The position numbers and the translations under genes were made by a program. 64,000 bases of DNA from Isoetes taiwanensis (lineage: Eukaryota > Streptophyta > Lycopodiopsida > Isoetales > Isoetaceae), in NCBI GenBank assembly GCA_021234155.1, contig JAJEKV010000832.1, positions 18,865 through 82,864 on the forward strand, in the 5' to 3' direction. Below the pieces are notes generated by a model that was not told the DNA's origin, did not search any database, and saw only the letters and a list, made by a program, of their open reading frames with translations. Shown piece after piece: positions 32,701 through 43,489 of this stretch; positions within the stretch are counted from its first letter, which is position 1; every line of letters begins with the position of its first letter.

Positions 32701-35640
32701 TTTGTTCATGCATTTACAAGGCAAATCAACCAACAAGGGGAGCCCAACACACGTTATAGGTGCACTATCATCAAGTGTCTTCAGCCATGCCTTTGTATCA
32801 TAGATAATTATCTAGAAATTCATCCTATCTAGGAAATTCAGTCTAGCACACCAAGTACACCCAGTGAATGAGTCTCCTTCTACCACCCCCATGATAGTAA
32901 ATAAGTACCTTTCTCAGTGCCTAGTAGAGTGCCAAAGGCCAAGTGGGTCAATTGGGGTAGAGTGGATAAAGTTATAAAAAATAGAGTTTGTAAAAGTAGG
33001 TAGCCATAAATAATTGTTGTGTGATAGTATTAGTTGCCTTGTCGTGGGGCGTAATATAGGGTAGGAGAAGCTTCCTTGCAGATTCTCGACCAATTGGAGC
33101 CACTTTCGACAACATCAACGAATCGAAGCGTAGGGCAACCTTATCGAAGAAACTTCAGCAAATCAAAGGCCAAGATGGTGTACAGGGAAGCCCGAACACA
33201 AACAATAAAGGGAAGACCAAAGGAAGGACGATTGCGACATCAAGATTAGACATAAGAATTGCCAAGAGGGCTATGCAACAGCCAATGGGCATCATGGCAC
33301 TTATGAAATTGATGACATTAGGGGAGGAACACCTCCTAGTCAATGATACTCTCCAAGTGCCATATTGTCTCGAGGAAGCGACCCCACATCGGCGACTAAT
33401 GTCAACGACTCGCCACCAACAAGTAGATGACTTCATCAACTTATGATATCAAGGGTTCGAAGGATGGTGAGCATATCTCCTCGAAGTGAAATTATCATAG
33501 GTACCCGGGCCATAGTAGTATCAGATTTAGACTTCAAGCAAAGATGCTTGGCTAAGGAGGTATTACAAGCGGCAAGGGTGGGCTGCTCGGGAATAGGAAT
33601 ATATGAGACTGCAACAAACTTCTTCCTCATCAGCCCGATACTTCGGACCAGCTACATCAACCTCGGCAAGCATCATCTCAAGATCATGATGATCTTCGAT
33701 CTTCCACCTTAGGATGGAGGTCAAACACCATCAAGAATGAGGCATCATGAGGGACCAAATACCAGAATTATTAATTGATCTAGTCCTGCGGATGGATGCA
33801 AATAAACTTCTCTCGGCAAGAGAAGTTGCACGCTTAAGTGGTAAAGCACTTTCGACATTGTCTTCGACCTTATAACAGCAAAGATGTGGGCAGCGGGATG
33901 AAGAATCAAATCGACAAGCTCAACACAACAATATCAATTCGGGAGTTAGAAGAATCATCCTCGAATCTAATAACCTTCAAGGCGGATGAGTTAAACACCT
34001 AAAGATTCTACTGTGAATTGGTGAACATTACCCTCAAGCTCTTGGGATCGACACCCGAAGCGTTATGTTATCTACATCAGCAAGTCCACTAAGAGGGATA
34101 ATGTTAATGAAGGTAATCAGCATCAACATTAGGACGACGGCGAGTGAGAATATGTTCAATGAAAAGAAAGGGGGCACTTGAATGATCATACAACAACACC
34201 AAGGATACCAGATTCTTTTCAACAAATTATGGATCATCGCCTTGCTACTCCAACGACTAACGACTACACCAGCTTTAAGCAAGCTAGAGGACCCTATCGG
34301 ATAGTTGAGTTTCTTAGAATTATGGGTGATAGCATCCATGATGGGATAGGGACGAAATTTGAGTAGTTTTTGTCTTTTCCTTTAGAAAGATGGACCCAAG
34401 AATTGAGCAAAGCTTCAAGGATTGGGAAGAAAAATGTATGGAGTACAACAATTGTATACATTGCTGGCAGATATCCAATGTATTGGAACCTCTTCGTGAG
34501 CTTGATCACCTCGCTAAGAAGCATTCAATAATAGGATAACCGTCGACTATGTATATGACGAGTACTTCCGGCATAAGGAATAAGGAATAACCAAATGAAG
34601 GGAAGCAATCTAATAAGTCCGGCCAACTTCTTAGATGGCATCAACTCAAAGGTGGGACTATTCCAAGAGGGCAATAATTAAGAAAGGGCAGATCCTAGAG
34701 TATAGAGTAGATCTAAAGCAAGAATAATTATCTAATCATATAGTTTTCTAGGTGTGCCCAAAAGTAATGTTATGCTTGCTAAAGTTATGGCCATAGGATT
34801 TATGAAAGTAGTTCTTTAACATGTTAATTTTGCACCTCCTAGATGGCCCGGACATCTTTAAGAGCGAGACTCTTAAGTCTAAATCTAGGCGATGGAATTA
34901 AGCCTAGGCCAAGTAATTAGCAGCACCAACGGAACAAGAGTCAAGTTCGGCGTCAACCTTAAAAGCGAAGCAAAGTAGAGCATCGGCACCAACTTATGTA
35001 CATTGGCAACTATGACCTCATAATAAGCATGCAATATTAAAAAGGCTAAGGCAATAATTGATTATCATAAGCAAGAGATACTTATCCCAAAGACCAAAAG
35101 AGCAAGTACCTTATAATTTAAGTTAAGGAAGCAATTCCAATCATTACAACGCGATGTCAAGTAAAGCAATTACTTAAGTACATCATGAGGAATGAGGTCG
35201 TACATAAGCTACAAGTTGTCGACCCGACTACAAGAGTAAGAAGGAAGATGCTACTTCAAAAACAGCTTGCCTCGGCCAATTTCTAAGTTAATCAAGAAGT
35301 CCCATGATATATCTCCGGTGAAATTTAAGAGCTTTTGCTCTATAGAGGCATAGAGTCGTAAATCAAATTGCACTTGGAGGCGTCGGGGCCGATCAGCAAA
35401 GGCTCTTTATAGAATCAACGACTTCCGGAGCCAGCGAGCTCAAGAAGCTTTGTAGGAGTTGATCGACTTGGAGATCCTTTAAGGCCAAGATGGAAGTCTA
35501 AAGATGTATATATCAACCATGGGCAGCTCAACAAGCAATCGACATAACGGATCAGCCCCCAAGAAGCAAGATTCTTCTACAAAATCGGCGTAAGCTTCGG
35601 GCAATCAGCAAATAAGGATGAAGGGGAAGAAAATTATAAG
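32701..35640 (+). other. Degenerate gag-pol interior of element 2
   Basis: This is where gag, protease and the first part of reverse transcriptase should lie. I cannot align it confidently with element 1; isolated frames such as 33443-33712 have no clear domain. It is either strongly diverged, rearranged or replaced. Confidence 0.4.
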
Positions 35641-35649
35641 ACTCCTTCC

Positions 35650-36080
35650 AGAACACGGTATGGGCACTATGATTTCACAAGAATGCCCCTAAGTCTATGG
35701 AATGCTCCACCAACTTGTATGCATTTGAGGGCTACATCTTTGAAGATTCCTTGCATGATTTCTTCATCAATTCTCTTGACGACATCATTGATCTACAAAC
35801 AAATCAATGGGAGAGCATGTAGCGTGGAGATGTTAAGGCGCCGCCACTCAATGGCAAGCTTTTGAAGCAGCAATTTGCAATGCCATCTCCACTTCGACAG
35901 CGAATTCAGCAAGAAGATAGAAGAAGCCATCTTCCCCAACATGGAGTTCAAGCACATAATGGGCTAATCTTTGCAAGAGTGCAAGGACGGATTAAGAAAA
36001 GAGAAACCTTCAAATATTTTAAAAGGAAGGTAATCTCTAATAGCAAAAAGAACAATTATGTGCATCCAAAGTATAAGAAG
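35650..36080 (+). pseudogene. Reverse transcriptase remnant, element 2
   Basis: HYDFTRMPLSLWNAPPTCM near 35667 corresponds to the 'F..MPFGL.NAP.TF' motif of Ty3/gypsy reverse transcriptase. SLDDI follows near 35773, one frame over, at the position of the catalytic YLDDI. Further on, FDSEFSKKIEEA near 35895 matches the element 1 region after RNase H (17625), so most of RNase H is missing or unrecognisable between them. Confidence 0.65.
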
Positions 36081-37116
36081 TAAGAACAATCTTCTATGAC
36101 ACGCATAATAGCCCTACTTAGGCCATGCAAAATTATAAAGGCCTACTTCAAGATTAGAAGTAGCTATGTCCGGCCGGTATGAAGAAGCGGATAATCGGAT
36201 ATATCCAAGAATGTCGATTGGAGCCAGCCGGACAAGGGCGGAACAATTTCGGAATTCAGTGAGTTTTGGAACCTTGAGCGGTGCGGACATCAAGTGGGAA
36301 GTCATCAGCATGGGTTTTATAGTTGGCCTTCCAAGGACAACAAAAGCTTTGAAGCCTTGATGGTAGTGGTATATAGCTTATCAAAAAGGGCACATACTTG
36401 CCATGCCACACCATAGACACCGCCTTTGATCTAGCCAGCAAGTGGTCTACTTAAGAGTTCTTCTAGGGCTGCATGGAATGCACAGTCGATCATCACCAAA
36501 AGAGATCCGAAGTTCTTTAGCGGCGTTTAGCAAGACTTCTTCAACACGAGCTGCACCAACTTGTTGATGAGTTTTGCTTATCTCTTGCGATCAAAATGGC
36601 AAAGGGACCGCACCAACACAATTTTGGAGAGTATGTTGAGAAACTATGATTGGAACAAGTAATCCAAATGGCCAAGTACATCCACAGTGGTCAATTACGC
36701 ATAATAATAGGGAAGTAAGAGTCATCGAAGATGTCTCCTCCATGATCGATTCATGATTATCAATGCTTGACCCCTAGTTATGTGGCATAATCTAGTGCCC
36801 TAGGTGGAAGTTTCTCAACAACGACAGCATATATGCAGTAGCTTTTGGTAGAAGTGTGAGAATATCTTCAACAGCATGGGCACATCTGAAGAGTATAGCA
36901 AGTTGTTTGTTGTGAGAGTAAAGTTAGCTCAAGTAAAGGTTAAGCAAGGGAAGCTTCGGGTGATCCGGCAATTGTAAGAAGCTCGCCCTAGGTGGGCCGT
37001 CCGTTCAAGATCTTGAGAAGAGTGGGCTCTCAAGCCTGCAAGTTGGATCTCTTGGCCCACCTTAAGGTCTTCCATGTGAGTTTATTAAAAGGCACGATCC
37101 TAAACCCGAGGGAGGT
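36081..37116 (+). pseudogene. Integrase and GPF-type module, element 2 (frameshifted)
   Basis: AYFKIRSSY near 36141, ISMGFIVGLPR at 36307 (the first catalytic Asp reads Gly), ALMVVV near 36353, RDPKFFSG near 36506 and NREVRVIEDV near 36710 follow the order seen in element 1. RWAGPFKILEK at about 36990 and KLDLLAHLKVFHVSLLK after it are the integrase C-terminal module. Multiple shifts and stops are present. Confidence 0.72.
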
Positions 37117-37329
37117 TTGGATACTCCAACTTTGTTGGAAATGACGGAGGATCAAGTTGAAATTGTGCCTGAATTGCTTCTTGATAAGTCATTCAAGAGG
37201 ACTAGGTGGTCTCAATTCCTCCAGTATTTGGTCAAGTGGAAGCACCTGCCCGTGGAAGACGTGACATGGGTATTGAAGCGAGGATTTGGAGAAGCAATAC
37301 CCAGAGTTTAGGAAGGAGTTTGATGGGCG
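37117..37329 (+). CDS. Chromodomain-bearing C-terminus of element 2 integrase (open)
   Basis: The 64-codon open stretch 37117-37311 gives SQFLQYLVKWKHLPVEDVTW followed by VLKRGFGEAIPRV. YLVKWK and the TW pair are the core of a chromodomain, a methyl-lysine reader in many proteins. The ATG used to open the frame is not a real start; the segment is the tail of the polyprotein. Confidence 0.85.
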
Positions 37330-38216
37330 AGTCATCTCCGATTTGATCGACGCCGACTTGCCAGGAGGTTAGCTTAGTATGTGTTCTTAGTTAGCCTTAA
37401 GTTGTGGCTCATGTATTCTAGTTAGTAGAGTGCATGTGCCAGAATCTTGGAACGTGTGGGCGATGATGGGATATGCCTTTAAGGCATTCTCTAGGCCAAC
37501 ACGCACCAAGTGGTGCGCATGACCATTATGGTCATGTGAGAGAGGAAGTGAGGCATGGTGGGCGATGATGGGACATCGGTCGGATGCTCTCTATGCCACG
37601 CATGCGGGTTCGCACACCGCCATAGGGGGTCATGGTGAATGGTGAAGGTCAAAGTGATCATCGCCGATGATGGGATCGCGGGAGACGTTCCCTAGCTTAA
37701 AACCCTTGGGGCATGATGCACTAGGGGTACTTTTCGGCGGGTAAATCGGAAAGTACAAAAGGTAGCACTTGGTCATGGGCGATGATAGGATCATCTTAAA
37801 TGGTCCTTAAGCTCAAACCGAAAAGGGCCATGATCGAGTGCAAGGTAGTAGGGTAACCTCGAGCTAGTAGTTCGGCTCGAGGAGGTAGGTAAGGGGGGTG
37901 GTCCCCTAAAACCACAATTATTAACTAAACTAACGTAATGTGCTACTTGTGCAGGACGAGCATAGGGGAGTACCGGCAGGGGCGCATTACGAGGAGGAGG
38001 GGAAGCATAATTTAGACTTGAAATTATGAACCCTAATATTATGTGTGATAATGTTTTGACTTATTATGACATTACTATTGTTAAGGCTATAAAAATTTTG
38101 TATAGACATAAATATAGCCTATGCTATATATTAAGTTTCTCTTTGCATGTATCTTGTTGTTTTGCAGGAAGGCTAGGTTCGTCACCTTAGCGCAATGCTG
38201 AGGACAGCATTGTCCT
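37330..38216 (+). other. Conserved 3' untranslated region of element 2, with short repeats and hairpins
   Basis: 'gggcgatgatggga' recurs near 37448, 37561 and 37777 (a diverged copy near 37668). Inverted repeats stand at 37502-37517 (CGCACCA-AG-TGGTGCG) and 37518-37536 (CATGACCA-TTA-TGGTCATG), at the same positions as the pair in element 1. Confidence 0.6.
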
Positions 38217-38229
38217 AAGGGGGGGAGAA
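38217..38229 (+). other. Polypurine tract, element 2
   Basis: AAGGGGGGGAGAA directly precedes the 3' LTR. Confidence 0.88.
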
Positions 38230-39858
38230 TGTGACGTTCCAGGGGAATATACGCTACAAAATCACGTATATTCCCGGACCCGTCACCATTCAAATCTACC
38301 TATGTAGCCTTGTATGCCTTAGAAAGTGGTTAGGGGGCATGACTAAGTTATTCATATAACTTAGCCAACCTTAGGTTAAGACCATTTCCACGTGGCCTTA
38401 ACCTATTGGGCAACCGCCACACGGACTTACCCTATTGGAGCCATGTGGCATAACATGTGAACCCTAACCTATAAAGGTCTAAACCCTAACCTTAGGCCTC
38501 TTTTCCGCCCAACGATTAAAGGAACCTTCTTGGCCAAACTCCGTTTCGAGAACCGTCCTGGCTAAGATAGCATGGCAGCCCCCAGAGCGTGAGCGCATCA
38601 TCAGGAGTGGGAGCTACCTCGAACACTTCGAAGATCATGGAGACGCCCGGGTTTGGAGGGAGTGCTTCAGGAGCAGGTATGTAGAGTAGTAGTCATAGTA
38701 GTTCATCTGGAATTAGCATTCCAGATGAGTTAGTATCTTGTGTCCAGAGTAGAGCCATCCTAGAACCCTCATACATCATCTTGAACCCTAATCAAGGAAC
38801 TCTAACCGTAGTTAGATATAGATGATTAGGTTAAGATGTTCTTTATGATTATTCTCATGATATGATGATTATGTGATGATGGATGATCATGTTTGCTCCT
38901 CTTGTATTGGGAAGGGGGGTAGAGACCTAGAGCCATATGTAGTATGCTCCTAGATTAGATCCCTTAGTTCCTATTAGTTTGCGGCCATTGCATAGGAACC
39001 CTTAGGGCCTATGGAGGCTATGATGTGACTCAAACACTACACAACGGGGCTAGAGGCATCACGGAGGAGGATCCCCGCGAGGCGGGGCTACGAAGGGGGA
39101 TCCCATAGTGGGCTAGGCTTTATGGTCTGGCCCGTGTGGGCCGAGCATGGTCCGACACCTCTGGGCGATGGTGTCGCCCCCCTGCCTCTCAAGAGTTGCA
39201 AAAGTGTCGGCTTGGCTCTTGTTTTGGGGGTTCGGGGCCGGGTATGAATCGTGTGTGTCGCCGATTCTCTAGCCGCCGATGGAACCTCTAGACCCGGGAA
39301 GGGAGATGCAACCCTTCCCTCGGCCCGGACGAGGGGGAGATGCAACTGGAGTAGTCCCGATGGGTGATGCCATGGGATTGCGTGATCCGGAAGGCTAGAG
39401 TCATGCAGAGCCTGATTGAGCCCATCGCAAAGTATACAGGGGAGGGGCGGATGGAGTGGTCAACCCTAGCCATTGTCTTATGCCAGCCCCGCCATTGTTA
39501 TGATTTCGGTTCCGCTCTATCTTGAGGCCTAGGTGGGTCATCCTCCTTATGAGTGAGCCATGGGTAGGAGCTCTTATGTTTTATGGTTTATGATTATCTT
39601 CTTTGCTCTTATGGATATGTGATGGACTACCTTCGAGGTAGTATGTTGTATTGTTATTGCTAGTTCTGACGTTGTTTATGCTTCCGCTGTGATAGGAGCC
39701 CATAGGGGAAGGGCGCGCAAGACACCTTCGTGTCCCCTGCCCGCACTAGGATTCTCTCAGAGTGCGGGTTAGATGGAGGGCCCATGCGGTTGATGGACCG
39801 GATGGGGATTTCTGCCGAGTGTAATGCGAGGCCCGTATATTTAGCAGGGAGCGTCACA
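38230..39858 (+). repeat. Retroelement 2, 3' LTR
   Basis: It begins TGTGACGTTCC and ends GAGCGTCACA before the ATAGC duplication. It aligns with 28091-29722 end to end. Confidence 0.95.
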
Positions 39859-39863
39859 ATAGC
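39859..39863. other. Target-site duplication of retroelement 2, right copy (ATAGC)
   Basis: It matches 28086-28090. Confidence 0.92.
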
Positions 39864-40825
39864 TTTACTTTGCATTGTGATGCGAAAATAAAACCGGAAT
39901 GCCATGTACTTGACCATGCATGATTAAAAGGAAATTTATATGTTAGAATGTGAAGCATTGGGCAGAACTCTTGATTTGGATTGCATTAGTTCAATATGTT
40001 TTTGTATCATTCACTTGATTGGCTTCGTAAAAATAAACCTTTGACTATTGTCCTTGGCATCATAATAACTACATGACTATTGTTCATGGAAGGATAAATA
40101 GGATATTGAGATTGGCTTTGGCAAATTTTCAGTTGATATAAAGGCTCATGAGGCTAAAGGATAATAAGTACGATTCTTACCTAAGTTTGAATCTAGAGTG
40201 ATAATACGTTCTTGGGATTGAGGTTGTAGGGTTGTAGGAAGTTTTTTTTTTTTTTTAATTGAAGGAAAATCGATTTATTAGTAAGAAAGACAAGCTAAGA
40301 TATTTAATGCATATGAGTATTTTTTCTTTCTTTCTTCTTTTTTGTATTGAAAGACGTCAACATCATCACATCATGAGTACACTAGATACATCACGTGCCA
40401 CATATCACATGGAAGCCAATCCACTACCTAACTACCATATCTTATGCTAGGAGTTGCTTGGACGTGATTATCTAGTACATATGGCAGATTTAAGATCTCT
40501 ACCACTAGACCAGTTGGTCATACTTGAACCTAAGACCTTGGGTGTGCTAGTTTAAGGTCCTACCACTAGACCATGCCTTGAAGGACATATAAGTATTCTA
40601 TAAAATATTCACTCCTTACGGAGGGAGTGACAATGGGGGAGCATGCTATGGAAGCCTGCTGTATTTGCTATGCAATTCTTGTACAATATATTGAATATAT
40701 AAAGTGTATAAATATCATGAAAATAGGATATTATAGCATCCTAAAATATGCTTTTTCCTATAAGGGAAATTCTAAACTTCAATGCGCTCTCGTATAATTA
40801 TAGAGATATGCTAAATGTCACTGTT
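39864..40825. other. Unannotated flank between retroelement 2 and the inverted-repeat element
   Basis: It holds a T run at 40244-40256, a 43-bp block shared with 26785-26829 and a tRNA-like stretch listed separately. I see no gene. Confidence 0.4.
40480..40580 (-). repeat. tRNA-derived (SINE-like) remnant
   Basis: On the minus strand the stretch reads 'catggtctagtggtaggac', like a polymerase III A box, then 'taggttcaag', like a B box, about 30 bp later. A second 'tggtctagtggtagag' follows. No tRNA fold is preserved and no poly(A) tail is evident. Confidence 0.4.
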
Positions 40826-41255
40826 GCAATATGTAGCAAAATAACAGGGGGTTCCAGCTGGATTTGATATGGATATAATTCTTGAAACTATAGACCATAT
40901 CCCTAAAATAATTCAATGGGTTATTATAAAAAAAACATTGATTTAAGATAAAAAAATAATCACATTAGCTCACTGGTTAGATTGGTTAAAATAGTCTTAT
41001 TAGGACATTGTGTTGTTTTGGTAGAGGTTCGAGCCCCCGTATTTCAAATTCTAAAACCTAAGCAGTATAGAGGCTTGATATACCATCAAAATCTTAGGCA
41101 AACTCAGATTTGACATCTCATAATCATAGGCACCCCCAATCATAAATGAGCATAAGCAAAGCGAGAGGTGCCTGGAGGCTCCAACATATGGTTTGGGCGA
41201 TCGGCGGATCCAAACGACCGTGGTAGTCCGGAGTTCACCTCGTTTTAGAATATGT
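40826..41255 (+). repeat. Left terminal inverted repeat
   Basis: It pairs with 43046-43489. It contains 'agctcactggttagattgg' (A-box-like) at about 40977 and 'gaggttcgagccccc' (B-box-like) at about 41024, so a tRNA-derived sequence is part of the arm. Confidence 0.7.
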
Positions 41256-41569
41256 ATGTGATGAGTTCTGGTAAATCATAGGAAATACAATGTGAACTAT
41301 GATTTTTTGGATTGCCCTCCGTTAAAGGGCAATTTGTTAGGGGATGGGTTTAGATATCTTGGTATATTATAAGCATACCTCATGATCGATGGTTATTATT
41401 GCGGTGATTGTTTTTCTGGCGGTGAAAAATATTTTTGGTTTTTCTCATATAAATTTTGCCTTTTGGAGACCAAATGTTTTCTACGGCCATCAGAAACTCA
41501 TTTTACCCTAATCATTTTTTTTTCTGGGGCTTTAGACAATTGGTTAGGGCTGGCGAACGTTATTTTAGA

Positions 41570-41690
41570 GTGAGGCAAAAGATAGATGTTCTTGGCCTTT
41601 CTTTGAACAACATAAATGGCTCCATCCCCGATACCTTAAACGCTAAAAAATCTACAATCATTATCTTTTCCATCAAAATAAACTATTAGG
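41570..41690 (+). pseudogene. Leucine-rich-repeat gene fragment inside the inverted-repeat element
   Basis: The frame at 41456-41689 includes KIDVLGLSLNNINGSIPDTL near 41578-41640. This fits the plant receptor-type leucine-rich repeat (LxLSxNNLxGxIPxxL). Only about one repeat is present, so it is a captured fragment rather than a gene. Confidence 0.5.
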
Positions 41691-42084
41691 TCCGATTGGA
41701 GCGGGATGGATGTGCCTTAAGAGCATTGAGTAGGTAGGCGGTAATTTGTCGCCGGGACTACTTCCTCAGAGAGTAGAAGCATACATTTTGAAGATGAAAA
41801 GTAGTACCATGCTAATGGTAGCGACAAAACATAAAACAGAAGCTAAACCTGGCTTCAATCCAAATCCTGTAACCCCTTTGTCTCTGTCAAAGCTTCTCAC
41901 CACATACTCTCATCCTATGGTGCTAAACATGCCAATGCACATCCCATGCACTAGACACACGATGATGTAAATATGTAGCAAAATGATTTGAATATAATAA
42001 GTTGAGATACATTACCTTCTGAATCATCACATAACCAATACAACAACTATATTGTAATGCATTCTCTCTCTGTTGCATCTTTGT

Positions 42085-42160
42085 ATTTAGTCTAGTGGTA
42101 ACATACGAGTCCTAGAATATATACGTCTCAAGTTTGAGGTCGTAGAAGGAGCCAATAAGT
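42085..42160 (+). repeat. tRNA-derived (SINE-like) remnant
   Basis: 'tttagtctagtggtaaca' resembles a polymerase III A box and 'ctcaagtttgaggtc' a degenerate B box, about 35 bp apart. It lies within the core of the inverted-repeat element. Confidence 0.35.
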
Positions 42161-42619
42161 AGCTTTCTAATCCAACGAAGATCTTTAGAGTAAGGCCTCA
42201 ACTCGGAGGAGCTAGCAATCTAAACCTTTCACGCTCAGAACATATATTTGATAATGTAGATCATTGAGGCAATTTTGAACTTTCCTCCATGGTGCATCAC
42301 ATTAATCAACGTTACAAGGTGCTCTAGATAGTAAGTTTCTATTAACCAATGTTGCAAGGTGTTTGATATTGCCAACTCCATAAAATGGAGTTTGTCTAAA
42401 TCCTTCAGCCAATAATATCCCATGATTCCTTCAAAGCAATGAAGTTTACTCCTACGCAAAGCCTTGCACATGATCATTGCTCCAAACTTGCGCCAGTTCA
42501 ACCAAATAATTCTTGATCCTCACAATCACACTAGGCGGCGTGTTAGCATCTAGCTTCATAACAAATTGCGGATGCACATGATCCAACAACGATCCCCGTA
42601 GCCATAACACCAGCTTTGC

Positions 42620-43045
42620 ACCTTAGACTACCACGGTTGTTGGATTCGTCGATCCTACGACCCAGATCGTATGTTGAGGCCTCTGGGCACCTCTCGTTTC
42701 GCTTATAGTCATTTATGATTGGAGGCACCTATGATTTTCGAAATATCAAATACGATTTCGCATAAGGTTTTAAGGGAATATCGAACCTCTATACGGCTTT
42801 GCCTAAGATTTTAAGATATGAAATATGGGGGCTCGAACCTCTGCAAAACAAGACAATGTCCTAATAAGACTACTTTAACCAATGTACTTAGTGAGCTAAT
42901 GTGATTATTTTTTATCTTGAATCTTTGTTTTTTTTATAACAATCCATTTAATTGGTTTTAGGGATATATAGTCTATGGTTTTAGGGATTGTTATTTTTAC
43001 ATCGATATCAAATCCCCACAGAAACCCCACATTATTTTGCTACAT
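42620..43045 (-). repeat. Extra (inner) copy of the right terminal repeat
   Basis: It is in the same orientation as 43046-43489 and begins with a 'gactaccac' junction like it. The two copies share long blocks such as 'gatcgtatgttgaggcctct' and 'ccatttaattggttttaggg'. Confidence 0.75.
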
Positions 43046-43489
43046 ATTCTTAACGAGGTGCATCTTGGACTACCACAGCGGTAGGTAATTCGTCGATCCT
43101 ATGACCCAGATCGTATGTTGAGGCCTCTGGGCACCTCTCGTTTCGCTTATAGTCATTTATGATTGGAGGTGCCTATGATTTTTGAAATATCAAATACGAT
43201 TTCGCCTAAGGTTTTGAGGGAATATCGAACCTCTATACGGCTTTGCCTAAGATTTTAAGATATGAAATATGGGGGCTCGAACCTCTACCAAAACAAGACA
43301 ATGTCCTAATAAGACTACTTTAACTAATGTACTCAGTGAGCTAATGTGATTATTTTTTATCTTGAATCTTTGTTTTTTTTATAACAATCCATTTAATTGG
43401 TTTTAGGGATATATGGTCTATGGTTTTAGGGATTGTTATTTTTACATCCATATCAAATTGGAACCCCCTGTTATTTTGCTACATGTTGC
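43046..43489 (-). repeat. Outer copy of the right terminal inverted repeat
   Basis: It is the reverse complement of the left arm, ending 'gttattttgctacat'. It is closer to the left arm at its end than the inner copy, which reads 'acattattttgctacat'. Confidence 0.75.

Larger units (their letters stand above)
28091..39858 (+). mobile_element. Retroelement 2: Ty3/gypsy chromodomain LTR retrotransposon with an H3-like reading frame
   Basis: The element is 11.77 kb, with LTRs of 1632 and 1629 bp ending in the inverted repeat TGTGACG/CGTCACA. It has a TGGTATCAG primer site, an AAGGGGGGGAGAA polypurine tract and a perfect ATAGC target duplication. It shares plan and sequence blocks with element 1: LTR, leader, H3-like frame, conserved segment, integrase, chromodomain and 3' region. 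The part from about 32700 to 35640 is much less recognisable than its counterpart in element 1. All long frames are broken. Confidence 0.95.
40826..43489. mobile_element. Inverted-repeat DNA element (Mutator-like or foldback), non-autonomous
   Basis: A ~430-bp arm at 40826-41255 is repeated in inverse orientation at 43046-43489, both outer ends reading 'atgtagcaaaataacaggggg' or its complement. A second inverse copy, 42620-43045, stands in tandem inside the right arm. The ~1.36-kb core (41256-42619) encodes no transposase I can see. Long terminal inverted repeats and a gene fragment inside resemble Mutator-like (pack-MULE) elements. I found no 9-bp target duplication, so the class is provisional. 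Confidence 0.6.

Noticed and set aside
26785-40322. A 43-bp block shared by 26785-26829 and 40281-40322 as ends of one larger element spanning retroelement 2
   Set aside because: Same orientation but no matching flanks, no terminal structure and retroelement 2 already has its own target duplication. It is more likely a dispersed repeat fragment.
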